Of a stretch of DNA of 64,000 bases, positions 35,301 through 45,217 are shown piece after piece. A model generated the notes under the pieces. The model did no database searches and had not been told where the DNA came from. It saw only the letters and a program-made list of their open reading frames with translations. The translations under genes were made by a program, and so were the position numbers. Source of the stretch: Solicoccozyma terricola (lineage: Eukaryota > Basidiomycota > Tremellomycetes > Filobasidiales > Piskurozymaceae); assembly GCA_001600875.1 (NCBI GenBank), contig BCLD01000010.1:575853-639852 (forward strand), written 5' to 3'. How positions within the stretch are numbered: the stretch's first letter is position 1; each line of letters begins with the position of its first letter.

Positions 35301-35952
35301 AGAAAAACGGTTCAAAAGAGAGAAAATAAAGAAGAAAAAAGAAAAAAAACAAAGAAGAAAAAAAAGAAAAGCAAACGAAGTGAGCCAAAAAAAAAAAAAC
35401 AGAGACGAGTGGGAGAAAAGCAGATAGATGGTCAAAACAAATAACAAGACTTCCAGATTAAAAAACCGAAAGAAAAAACCAAAAAAAAAAAAGGGATAAA
35501 ATCATCCCAGCGTAGCTGGTCGATACGACGGGCAAGTTATGACCTCCGCCACCCATCTCCTATGCCAAGTGCTCGTAAGAGCGTCACTCTTCGCTACGCT
35601 CAGCAGGGAAGTGGTCGCTATGCTCGCAAGGCAATAGTCTTTGCTCCGCGAAGACAAAAGAAACGAGTGCTCGCTGTGCTCGCAAGATAGTAGTATTTTC
35701 GGTCCGCGACGACAAGAAGGAAATACGCTCGCTCCGCTCGCGAAAGAAGGGAAAAAGCAAAAAAAGACAATCGCCCCAACCAACTCACGGCCAACTTCCA
35801 TTAACGCCAATAACCCTCCTCTCAAACAGGCCATCCGGATTAGCCATTGTATAACTAATATTCCAAAAATGTTCAACTAGAGCTGCGGATGCGATATTAG
35901 ATGAAACTAATATCGCTCCTAAACCTCCAAGAAGACGTGTAGATCGAGTCAT
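32337..35952 (-). CDS. Fet3-like multicopper ferroxidase, membrane-anchored
   Basis: Cell-surface copper oxidase that oxidises Fe(II) for high-affinity uptake with an Ftr1 permease. ATG at 35952 starts a signal peptide (LLGGLGAILVSSNIASAA) followed by FWNISYTMANPDGLFERRVI and NGSWP. Copper motifs: ALHSHGNFFNG (HxH near 35180), YWIHGHYKGQYVDGLR (HxH, joined over two introns), WDAGNHPFHLHGHVFQVVSR (33150) and VWFFHCHIDWHLSSGLAMAF (about 32950, rejoined by splicing), so all type 1, 2 and 3 ligands are there. VWFDTFSDGTNRAAF is restored by splicing near 33580. The C-terminus has one TM helix (AIGALAGCIITALLGFFTVV) and a basic tail (LENEVKRKQELKAAKGGKLG), as in Fet3/Cfo1 ferroxidases and unlike secreted laccases. 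Intron 1 (35268-35788) is unusually long and carries a repeat array. No Ftr1 gene is visible nearby. Confidence 0.92.
35562..35760 (-). repeat. Intronic GCGAGC-type tandem repeat array (ferroxidase intron 1)
   Basis: Read on the minus (sense) strand there are about seven degenerate units of 25-34 nt. Each begins with a GCGAGC or related core, continues AGCGAGCACT or similar, and ends in a T-rich TTTCTT/TGTCTT segment. Clear cores are GCGAGCGGAGCGAGCG, GCGAGCACAGCGAGCACT, GCGAGCATAGCGACCACT and GAGCGTAGCGAAGAG. The array sits in the donor-proximal half of a 521-nt first intron; the rest of the intron is strongly pyrimidine-rich on the sense strand (35275-35495). Confidence 0.8.
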
Positions 35953-36206
35953 GTTGGGAGAGATGAAGAAGAGAAAAGAGGAGGGGAGACACCGAAATCT
36001 ACCTCTGTTGAGGGATTATGAGATGGGGTCCAAGTAGAGTGTGTGTGGTGTGGGGTGGTGGGTGTGGGTTGTGTGGGGTGTTGTGTATGTTCTCAACGGG
36101 GGGATGCTTGCTATATGAGCCCTTTTCGCTTCCCCTTTTCGCTTTCGCTTTCGAGTAACCGTGGTTGAACCCGAAAACGAAGGGGGGGGGGCCTTGCTTC
36201 ACTCTA

Positions 36207-36215
36207 ATCAGATAA
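36207..36215 (+). promoter_or_regulatory. Iron-type GATA factor site ATCAGATAA (proximal)
   Basis: Exact match to ATCWGATAA, the extended site described for fungal iron-repressor GATA factors (SreA/Urbs1/Fep1 class; Cir1 is the Cryptococcus member). It lies about 255 bp upstream of the ferroxidase ATG. It is part of the 13-mer CTAATCAGATAAA that recurs at 36507-36519. Confidence 0.6.
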
Positions 36216-36509
36216 AAAACGACAACACACGCGAAAAAAAGGGAAGGAGACAAGCGCAGATAGCGAACGCGCTTTTGGGGGAGGGAGTAAGGGGGGATGA
36301 GGAGGTGGGGGAGTAGGGAGGGGATGAGGGCAGGGGATGGTCGCAGGCAGGGGCCACGGCAGGGAAAGCACAGGCAGGCAAGCAAGCAAGCAACCCGTCA
36401 CATCGGAACAAGTTTAGTCCCCTCCCCCCTCCCTCTCTCCGCCCGTCGGCCGATATCACCACTCTTCCGCGGGTCAAATCCCGTGTTGGAATTATACCCA
36501 TTTGCGCTA

Positions 36510-36518
36510 ATCAGATAA
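36510..36518 (+). promoter_or_regulatory. Iron-type GATA factor site ATCAGATAA (distal)
   Basis: Second exact copy, about 558 bp upstream of the ferroxidase start, same strand and same 13-bp context as the proximal copy. Two such sites ahead of an iron-uptake gene support iron-dependent repression by a GATA factor; binding itself is an inference. Confidence 0.6.
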
Positions 36519-37572
36519 AGCAAAGTACGCCCCCCAAAGCACCCGCGCCGCGCCGTGCCCCTTCCTCTCAAAACAGTACAGTCGCAGTCGCTTGGCACGT
36601 TTTTCCCTGTTCACCTCGCTCGACGCCTCCAGAAACCCTGGGATCTGGACCGCTCGAGTATACATAACCATCACCCTCCTACCCTACCTACCTTTTACCC
36701 GTTGAAAAGGCGGGTCCCAAGTGTCTTTTTAAAACGTCCTTTTAAAACACGCACGTCCCATTCAAGCCACACAAGCCACAGAGTCGGTTGGGACCAGACC
36801 GCGCGGGCGGGCGGGGCGGGGCGGGGCGGAGCGGGTTCTTGTGGAATTCTTACGTGTCTTTTTTCTTTGTACATCTAGATATACCAATCGTAGGCTATAT
36901 GAGATGATATACGAGTTATTTTCGCTTCTTCATTTTCTCCGTGGCCTTTTTCGCTGGTTGGAAAAACCCAAAACACACACACACAAACACACAAAAGAAA
37001 ACGCTGAAAACCCCGAATTCTAACCCATTTTCTTCCCCGGATTTTGTCGTGTTTACCTTCGAATCACCAAAAAGACGGAGAATTTTCACTTGGCTTTGAC
37101 CTTTCTCATTCCCAATCTATTGAATACCCCCCCCCCCCCCGCGCCGCGTCCGTCCGTCGTTCCCCTTCTCTGCCAAAATCGTGATGAAGGCGCAGTTTGG
37201 GGGGCCCCCGCGGGGGGGGGGGGGGGAAGGGGTGGTATTGACCAACTCCCATATTGGGTCCATGATAGATCCTAGAAAAAATGGGACAAATGAAACAATT
37301 GGTTTAGACATGTTTTTTTTTTTTTTAATGGACGATGGTGGTTGAGCGAAAAAAAAGAAAGCAAGAAACCAAAAAAAAAAAAAAAGGAAGAAAAGAAGAA
37401 AAGAAAAAGAACACAAAGAACAAATGGGTATATATGAGACTCGCTTTCTTCGTCGAGGAGATCCAAACGCATTATCATTTTCATTGGATTTTATGTTCCT
37501 CCTAATTATCAAAAAACCATGTTGTAGAAGAAGAAGCTACAGGGAGAGATGAGGGAGAATCTCCCCCCCCCC

Positions 37573-38195
37573 NNNNNNNNNNNNNNNNNNNNNNNNNNNN
37601 NNNNNNNNNNNNNNNNNNNNNNNNNNNNNNNNNNNNNNNNNNNNNNNNNNNNNNNNNNNNNNNNNNNNNNNNNNNNNNNNNNNNNNNNNNNNNNNNNNNN
37701 NNNNNNNNNNNNNNNNNNNNNNNNNNNNNNNNNNNNNNNNNNNNNNNNNNNNNNNNNNNNNNNNNNNNNNNNNNNNNNNNNNNNNNNNNNNNNNNNNNNN
37801 NNNNNNNNNNNNNNNNNNNNNNNNNNNNNNNNNNNNNNNNNNNNNNNNNNNNNNNNNNNNNNNNNNNNNNNNNNNNNNNNNNNNNNNNNNNNNNNNNNNN
37901 NNNNNNNNNNNNNNNNNNNNNNNNNNNNNNNNNNNNNNNNNNNNNNNNNNNNNNNNNNNNNNNNNNNNNNNNNNNNNNNNNNNNNNNNNNNNNNNNNNNN
38001 NNNNNNNNNNNNNNNNNNNNNNNNNNNNNNNNNNNNNNNNNNNNNNNNNNNNNNNNNNNNNNNNNNNNNNNNNNNNNNNNNNNNNNNNNNNNNNNNNNNN
38101 NNNNNNNNNNNNNNNNNNNNNNNNNNNNNNNNNNNNNNNNNNNNNNNNNNNNNNNNNNNNNNNNNNNNNNNNNNNNNNNNNNNNNNNNNNNNNNN
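37573..38195. other. Assembly gap (623 N)
   Basis: N run flanked on the left by C10 and on the right by GGGGGAGGGGAAGGGGG, so homopolymer sequence probably caused the break. Confidence 0.99.
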
Positions 38196-38532
38196 GGGGG
38201 AGGGGAAGGGGGTAGAAAAGAAGTGAAGGTATCGGAGGGTGGATGGGATGGTGGGTGTAGGGACGGGGTGTAGGGACCGGCTTGGGACGGGTACGGGTAA
38301 GGGTACGGGGGACTATCGCACTGTTTTCACCCTCTACCTCATTTGTAATTTGGATCACGTGCATCGATCTCACTTCGGATACCGGGGTGACGGGCTGACG
38401 GGATCGATTTATTGTTCCCAAGTCAAGTTTGACAATCCATTCCATTTTCCATCCTCATCCTCACCTTCCACGTATTAGGTCGCTGGGAACAACATAGACC
38501 GTATAGCTCGGGTCGTAGGGGGTACTACACCG

Positions 38533-38564
38533 AACATCAGAACATCACAACATCAGAACATCAC
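38533..38564 (+). repeat. Two 16-bp direct repeats in the bZIP 5' leader
   Basis: AACATCAGAACATCAC occurs twice head to tail about 90-120 bp upstream of the bZIP start codon, followed by a partial third copy (AACAT). Each unit itself contains AACATCA twice. Likely 5' UTR or core promoter. Confidence 0.75.
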
Positions 38565-38650
38565 AACATTCCATTCAACAAAGGCAAAACCCCTCGCCAC
38601 CACCCCCCTCACCGCCCCCCTCCACCCCCCTCCACCCCATCCTTTCAATC

Positions 38651-41152
38651 ATGTCATCAAACTACACAGACTTCCTCACTTCATCATATACTGACCTCGG
38701 TCTTGATCTTGGATCAGGTGGAGCGTTGAACACAGCGTTGGATATGGGGAGTGGGAGTGCGGGTGGGAGTGCGAGTGGAGTGGGTGGAGTGGCTGGGACG
38801 GGAATGGGGACGGGAGAATTGACGTTTGAGGATTGGGGAATGGAAGGTATGGAAGGGATTGGAGGGATTGGAGGTGAAGGGTTTGAGTTTTTGGATTTGG
38901 GGTTATGTGAGGTGAGTTGTTTTGGATGAATGGTTGGACAGCGATCGGGGTTTTTTTTTTTCATTTTCTTCATGGGGGGAGGGGAAGAATCGGGGGTATC
39001 GTTAAGGAGGGTAATCCTTCTGGTGTTTTCATATTCTTTGCGGAGTGAAGACTATAGTCTTTCCAAACGTATTGAGCATCCATTGCTTTCTTCGCGAGGC
39101 AAAGCGAGTAAAAAAACGTCCTCTGTCGCTGCTGAGCAAAACCGAAAATCTACTCTTTTATTCTCTACGAGTATATACCGAGCATTACTCCGGTTGTCTC
39201 TAGGAGTATGACGAGCGTGAAACCTCATCAGAAATTCGGTTTACGTCTTGATTTCCCCCCTTTTTTTCACTTTTCTTTTGCTCTCATCTGTGTGACGTTT
39301 TGTCGGGGTGGCCGTCGTCGTCGTCGCCTTCGCCTTTGTTTTTTTCCCTCGGGAACGTACGAAAGGCCCAAGAAAACTAACTTCTCCCTCTCACTCTCCC
39401 TTTTCCCACTTCCATCCTTCGTCTTTCCCCCTCCTTTCCTTACTTCCTACAACTCCTTAAAACGCACACAGCCATCAACCGATCAATCTACATCATCAAC
39501 TCCATACACTTCCACTTCAACGACCACCTCTCATCTCCCCACGACCAACGTGAAAACACACACCACCAATCCACTCCTTCCTTCTCCAGGTCCATCACCA
39601 ATTAACTCATACACTCTTCTCACACCAGAAGATAGCGCAGACGTATCACCAGTCGATTTCTCGTCTCATTATGATACAGGAAACGGCGGCGGCGGTGGTG
39701 GTGGTGGTGGTGAGATGGATTCACAATTCGTATTCGATTCACAACTCGAATCGAATACCTATCCTATCGTTGGTGGCGTTGGCGGCGGCGGTGGTGGTGG
39801 TGGTGATAAGAAATCGAATGGACAATCACAGGGTATTAATCCACATCTAGTCGGTGTTTTCCCACCGTCAACTGAGATGCCGATGAGTCCGCCTTATGAT
39901 AGTTCGAATGGGAGTTTGGGTGGTGATCGTGATGATGATGATGAGGCGGCGGCGGGTGAGGACGAGGACGAGGAGATGGTCGTCAAGGAGGAACCGGTGG
40001 ATGTTCCGATGACGAACGGGAACGCGAATGGAAATTTACAAGATCCATTCTCTATTCTTGGATTGACACAAGAACAACAAGCTCAAGTCATTAAACAATT
40101 ATTAGCTACCTTGTCGCAATCCCAAGTTGGGATCTCCAACGTCAACGCTGGATCTCAGTTCCCAATCTACAACTCCATTCAACCTTCAGCAATCATGGCT
40201 GCTCCTTCTCCAACAATCAACGACAATACCACCGCATCAACCTCATCATCATCTCGTCTTCTCACAATGTCTCCAACTCCACCACCGCAATCTCCCGTCT
40301 TCCACGCTGTGAAGGCCGGCGGCGGTGGCGGTGGCGGAGGGAACAGCAAGAGCGCGAGAAAAACCAGAGCGTCGTCGTCTGAGATGGGATCCATCTCACT
40401 CGATGGAGATGGTCTCGTTTATGCCCCACTCCCACCTCTTCCGCCACTCTTCGGAGGGTTGAAGGGTAAAGGTGGGAAGAAAGGTGGTGGGATGAGTTCA
40501 GTTGTGATTGCGGATGGTGAAGAGATCGAAGAGGAGGATATTTGGAGACCTACAGTGAGTTTTAAAAAAGACTCTGGTGGTTGGTGTTTTGACAGCGTGT
40601 GCTGACGCCTTCCCCCCCCCCCCCCCCCCCCTCTTCTCCCCCACCACTCCAGGCCGAGGAGTATAAAAACCTCTCTTCCAAGGAAAAACGTCAACTTCGA
40701 AATAAATTATCCGCACGAGCGTTCCGAAACCGACGGAAAGATTACATCTCTGAATTGGAAGATCACATCAAAGACAGGGACAGGTTGATCGAGGCTATTC
40801 GAAACGAGCTCAGGTCCGCCAGAGGAGAAAGGGACGACTTGAGGTCCGAGATTAACACGCTCAAGAAGGCAGCTCTCATCCCTACACCGGAGAGCTTGCA
40901 ACACCCACGGCCAAGTCCAGCGATCGTCGGTGGTTCAATAACCACCACATCCAACGTACGCTCCTCATCCCCACTCAACCTCTACAACCCGAACAAGGAC
41001 GTTCCAGCGTCTGCCGCAGCATTTGCCGGTCTCGGATCCGCTTCCCTCCGCAATGCTTGGGGGGCAGGTGGCGCTGTCGGCGGTGGCTACATGTCTGTTC
41101 ACACCGCGTTCACCCCAGATCTCACGCTGCCGACTTCGATGACCCAGAAAAT

Positions 41153-41188
<36 letters not shown>

Positions 41189-41984
41189 AGCCGCAACGCG
41201 ATCACCGCTTCCACCACAAGTCAATATCAACCCTCTGATGAACAAGGCGCCACCACACGTCGCGGTTCCCACACCTTTACCCTCCGTTGCTCCTCTTGGG
41301 TCTCGTGGCGACGGACAGGACCTCACTGACTCGTTTGACAACTGGACGGACGGCACGACATTCAGCCATAAATCCCTCGAAGCGTACCGCATGCAGCTGT
41401 GGTCGAGAATGGCGAGGGACAGTGCGCTCTCCAAGGCTGGTGTTCCCTCCGACATGCGACCAAAGTTCTTCAAGGACTCGTCGATCTGTCTCGGTAGCGA
41501 GTCACAGAAGCAAAAACGTGTACCTCCCATCGACGACGACGGAGCAGCTCACGTCAACCCCATCATCCCCGCAATGGGACAAGTCGTTCAACAGGCCATC
41601 TCCTCCCGACTCTTCTCCGCGTTCCTCGCGGCCTTCCAGGACCCTACCAAGGGCGGCCTCGACGGCGACAAGGTTGCGGCCGTCTTCACCGGCAAGTCGA
41701 GAATTTCCATCGTTCCCAACGAGCCGGTGTCTCCACCACTCGACGAAAAGTCCGCTCTTGCTACCGTCGATTCGTCGACCACTACCGACGCGGAGAGGGC
41801 CCTCGAGCAGTCCTTTGCCAACCTCAAGCTCGCCAGTCAGCGTGGTCTTGTCGACAAGCTCCCTTCAAAGCTCTCCAAGCCGCCCGCAGTCATCCGCACC
41901 CGAAGCTGCGAAGAGCAGTGTGCTACTCGACTGGGACTCTGTGGCGTTTTCATGGCAGTGCATAGATCCCAGGCCGCCAGGTGA
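38651..41984 (+). CDS. bZIP transcription factor
   Basis: Nuclear DNA-binding regulator. ATG at 38651; exon 1 (87 codons, Gly/Met/acidic, ends LDLGLCE) is joined by a 560-nt intron (38912-39471) to an exon starting PSTDQSTSSTPYTSTST. The middle is low-complexity (poly-Gly, Pro, Ser) with an acidic stretch DRDDDDEAAAGEDEDEEMVV and KEEPVDVP, a likely activation or SUMO-type region. The bZIP, after a C20-containing intron (40612-40631), reads RQLRNKLSARAFRNRRKDYI (basic region with the N-x7-R core) then SELEDHIKDRDRLIEAIRNE, a leucine zipper continuing to LRSEINTLKKAAL. A poly-Ser run at 41152-41182 follows. The last about 30 codons (PPAVIRTRSCEEQCATRLGL) look unlike protein, whereas the next frame gives VLLDWDSVAFSWQ, so a frameshift or a missed small intron near 41890 is possible. 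Confidence 0.88.
39031..39215 (+). repeat. Intronic GCGAGC-type repeat array (bZIP intron 1)
   Basis: Diverged copies of the same family, on the sense strand, inside the 560-nt first intron: TGCGGAGTGAAGACTATAG, then CGCGAGGCAAAGCGAGTA, GCTGAGCAAAACCGAAAA, ACGAGTATATACCGAGCA and AGGAGTATGACGAGCG, each followed by T/C-rich spacers ending TTTCC, CTGTC, TCTCT. The unit TGCGGAGTGAAGACTATAG closely matches CGCGGAGCAAAGACTATTG in the ferroxidase intron (sense strand). A pyrimidine-rich stretch then continues to the acceptor at 39471. Confidence 0.65.
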
Positions 41985-42248
41985 TCAAAATCCAGGTTTC
42001 ACATATATATATCTTTCTTTCTCTCTCCACTCACAGTCAGCGTTTCGCTTTTTTTGTATAATTCTCGCCGACCGTTTTTGTATGCTTCTCCTCAGTACTG
42101 TCGATCGATTCGATGACATAGATGATATCACCTATCCCTTTCATGACAAAGGGTTCCTTCCCTTGACAACCGCCAGCTCGTGCAAGCCCTTCGTCAACCG
42201 TCTTTACATCCCCAACCACGCCGGTCCTCCAGTCGACCACTTCAAACC

Positions 42249-42803
42249 ATGTCCTTCATGTATTCGCTTCCCACTGGAGGTCTCGTAAACATCTACCCGG
42301 GGCTTTCCACGGGGTGGGGAGCCACCCACGCCGGGGCTGGAGTCTACATGGTGAGACGGCCCGCACTGGCACCCCTTTCGATGGCTGGCTGAAGACGATT
42401 GGTCGTACAGCGACGAGTACGTCCCTCTGGCGAGTGAGTGAATGCTGAGCCTGCGACCTTTGTCGCTGTCGCTGTCGCCACCCGCCTCACCTGCCCGGTC
42501 CCTATCAGACTGTATTCCGACGGTCTCAACACGAACCGCGGCATCATGCCCTGGCTGAACAACAATCCCATGACCTCTCGTCCGATGGGTCAAGGTGCAC
42601 CATGTATCTGGGGACCACTTGGGCCTGAACTGATGGGGTTTGAGGGAATGGGCGCGTTGATGAGGCCTGGAAGTCGAAGCATGGGAATGGGACTGGCGGG
42701 AGGTGAGTTGGGATAGCCAGTGAGGGACAAGTTGGGGTAGAGTAACGTCGTTGGGCATATTTCAGGTTATCCCATGTCTGCATCAGCCGCTCCATACATC
42801 TGA
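42249..42803 (+). CDS. Small four-exon gene, Gly/Met/Pro-rich protein, unknown function
   Basis: Not recognised. Four exons fit together with canonical GT-AG introns of 60, 75 and 63 nt and total exactly 119 codons including the stop: 42249-42350, 42411-42433, 42509-42702 and 42766-42803. The product begins MSFMYSLPTGGLVNIYPGLS, continues through RRVRPSGELYSDGLNTNRG and MPWLNNNPMTSRPMGQ, and ends MGMGLAGGYPMSASAAPYI, about 118 residues. There is no clear signal peptide or TM helix; Gly, Met and Pro are over-represented. It lies between the bZIP gene (same strand, 264 bp upstream) and the convergent AlaX-like gene. Support comes from the closing of all phases across a 23-nt micro-exon, which would be unlikely by chance. 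Transcript evidence would decide. Confidence 0.55.
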
Positions 42804-42955
42804 GCAAGGAGCCATCCGGGACTCATCTGTGTGGTCGTTGGAATTCCCTTGGCTGGCTCTGTATAGATATGGATATCCATATATGTCACATCCCAAACCT
42901 CCATGCCGACTACCCCATCTACTCCATCTACAACGTCTACAACGCCCACATCTAC

Positions 42956-45013
42956 TCACTCTACCAAGCTCTTCACCACTCCCCACTCCCCCTTGCCCCA
43001 TTTCCCGCTCACCCGACCCTGCCATCTCCCCTTCGCTCCACCTCCTTTCACCCTCCCATTCTCCAGCGCGGCCTTGAACTTTTCCCCGGTCTCCTTGGCT
43101 AGTTCCGGAGGGTTTGAAACGATCTGAACGAGCGTAGTGTCTACGTCTGGATGTACCATGTTTGACGATAGCGAAGAACTCGTGACGAAGACGTAACTCG
43201 CATTCGGCTTATCAGCCAACAACGCCGTCGTAGCAGCGTTGCAAACGCTGCCCATGAATTCTGTATCATGCGTTGCATCATCCGTCCTCTCCACCGACGC
43301 TTTCCATACCCCATCTACTTCCTTCCATGCGACGTTGGTACCTAACAATTTGCCGAGCTCCGAGCGGATCTTGCCACCCACCCGCTCGGCCTCCTTGGCT
43401 GAGGTTTGACGCTGCTCTACTCGTAGTGGGACTTCAGGTCGTGAACAGCCAACGGTAGCAGCGCACGCAGAGAGGGAAGTGGACGCAGCGAGAAGATGAC
43501 GGATTGCACGAGGTCCAGCGAGAAGATAGAGTCGAGTGGGCTTAGTGGATGGAGTGGAAGATGAAGGAGGAATTATGTGGATGACTTGTAGGCAGGTGAG
43601 GGACGGGTGGCTGTTGGGGAGACGAGCAACAGATATTCAGTGACATGATAGATAGTTTGAGATGTGAATTCAGGGAACTCACTGTGTTCCACAGCATACT
43701 GCCATGATGAGGAAAACGACGATCCAACGTCAGGTTCACCTCCATCCACGGTCCGTCCTTTCCTTATGACAACAACACACTCACAGCTTCTATCAATTCC
43801 ATCAATAACAGCAGTTCGAATAACTCCATCCGCATAATCCTTTGGTAAACCTCTACTCTCCCTATCACCCCATTCCCCCTCCCTCTTCTCTTCTCCCGTC
43901 TCACCCATTCCTTGACCTAGCCTTTCTTTCACGTCATTTGTCGTACCTACGACGCTTTCCGCTGGAGTAGCGGTTCCAGATGGTCCTTGAAGGCGACTTT
44001 CAATCCAGACTTTGACACCACCATCATCTACGGATCTTTGACCACGAGTCATTACAAGTTCATTCACCGCTTGTTCGACGGATGAAGCTTCAAGGGGAGT
44101 CAAACCTCGTGGTAATTCGATGTAACATGGTTCTGTTGAAGGATGGGGTGGCATTGACCAAGAGAGGGTGGGGAGGGAGAGTGTGTTGTCGCAGATGGCA
44201 GAGACTAAATGTTGACCTGTATGCATTGACATCTTAGATGTTAAAAAAGGGAAACCCCAAACAGAAGGTCAGAGCACAAAGTCCCGGAAAGGGAGGGGAG
44301 GACCGACCCAAAAAAAAAACCGGGGCAAACTAACCTGATCGAATCGTCTCTCCCAATCCACCTCCATATCGACCTTCACCCCAGGTTTCAACAGTTCATC
44401 AGCGGTGTCTACAAGTTCCAGTGGTACTCGAACATGATGAACTGCTCGGAGACCTGTTCGTTGGACATTTTCAACTTTAAGCGGGGGAGCAGAGGGGATG
44501 ATGATGATTCCCGTATCGTTGGGCTGACCTCCGCCTGTGAATCGGGAGAGGGAGGGACGGAGGAGGACGGGAGATGAATGGGTTGGTCAGGGTCAGAAGA
44601 ACGGTGATGAGCGAGGAGCATGTACCATGTGACGTACCTTCTGGAAAGAGGACGGTGTCTACAAGCTCAACCTCCCAAAGCTGTCCAGCAGCGGTGGCCG
44701 GCGATTCCATCACTGCACCGTTTGCACTACTACCCTGACCATTCGCACCGTTTCCGACATTCTTCGGTTTATCTTTCCCCTTGGACGACTTTGCACTCTT
44801 CAGTGCAGGCTGGATGATCAACTTTCTCGATGCAGTGATCTCCGACGTCAGAGTGCGAAGGTACGGGTCTCTTTGACATGCTAACAAGCCTACGATGCGA
44901 GGTTGAGTGAGGGCCGGAGTTGGATCGAAGAAGTATCGATTGTAGTCTGTGGGAACGGAGGATTGGGGAAGACCGGTTGTGTGGGATTGATAGGATGGTG
45001 CTGGGATGGTCAT
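42956..45013 (-). CDS. AlaX/AARSD1-type alanyl-tRNA editing protein
   Basis: Free-standing homologue of the AlaRS editing domain, which hydrolyses mis-charged tRNA-Ala in the cytosol. ATG at 45013 (MTIPAPSYQSHTTGLPQSSV); a longer start at 45127 is open but lies across a CACGTGAC element. Motifs: LWEVELVDTVLFPEGGGQPN, with the FPEGGGQPxD of the family; DQMSMHTGQHLVSAICDNTL, whose HTGQH supplies two zinc ligands; and, joined over short exons, CCGTHHPSLTCLQVIHI, the CxxxH zinc pair. The C-terminal region resembles DHHA1-like tails (SSSLSSNMVHPDVDTTLVQI, GGGAKGRWQGRVSGKW) and ends at 42956. A Gly/Glu-rich insertion (DVKERLGQGMGETGEEKREG, near 43890) separates the two zinc half-sites. All four zinc ligands are present, so activity is likely. 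Confidence 0.87.
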
Positions 45014-45217
45014 TGTGTGATGTTGTACGAGGAGACGGAGTTGATGGGAAGAGAGAGTGCTTGTCCGTCTGACCTTGCCTTGCCCTGCCTCCACCCGCGC
45101 ACGTGACCGAAATAGAAGAGCATCCAAGACCGTGTTTCATTTCATTTCTTACAAGCAAAGCATATCGAATCAACTAGAACTAAGAGTAAAACACAGTGGT
45201 CCATCGTCCATTCCACA

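Larger units (their letters stand above)
35953..38650. promoter_or_regulatory. Long divergent upstream region of ferroxidase and bZIP factor
   Basis: 2.7 kb without a credible gene, including the N gap at 37573-38195. Contents: two ATCAGATAA sites (36207, 36510); C14 and G15 runs at 37127-37140 and 37212-37226; an A-rich purine tract at 37351-37424; a single element at about 37422-37452 that on the minus strand resembles one unit of the intronic repeat family (GAAAGCGAGTCTCATAT); a CACGTG at 38356; and a 16-bp direct repeat at 38533-38564 near the bZIP start. A gene hidden in the gap cannot be excluded. Confidence 0.5.

Noticed and set aside
35130..35447. Phe-rich minus-strand open frame of 105 codons
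   Set aside because: Translation of the polypyrimidine part of ferroxidase intron 1.
36208..36501. Minus-strand open frames upstream of the ferroxidase
   Set aside because: Low-complexity Pro/Ser/Cys-rich, no splice partner, no family resemblance; more likely promoter DNA.
37537..38445. Long open frames on both strands over the second gap
   Set aside because: Almost entirely N, flanked by C and G homopolymers.
41287..42288. 333-codon open frame overlapping the bZIP gene in another frame
   Set aside because: Ser/Thr/Pro/Arg-rich shadow of GC-rich coding sequence for most of its length; only its last segment is noted as a possible alternative bZIP end.
42204..42758. 184-codon minus-strand open frame
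   Set aside because: Antisense to the small four-exon gene, no recognisable motif, His/Ser/Arg-rich composition typical of a shadow frame.
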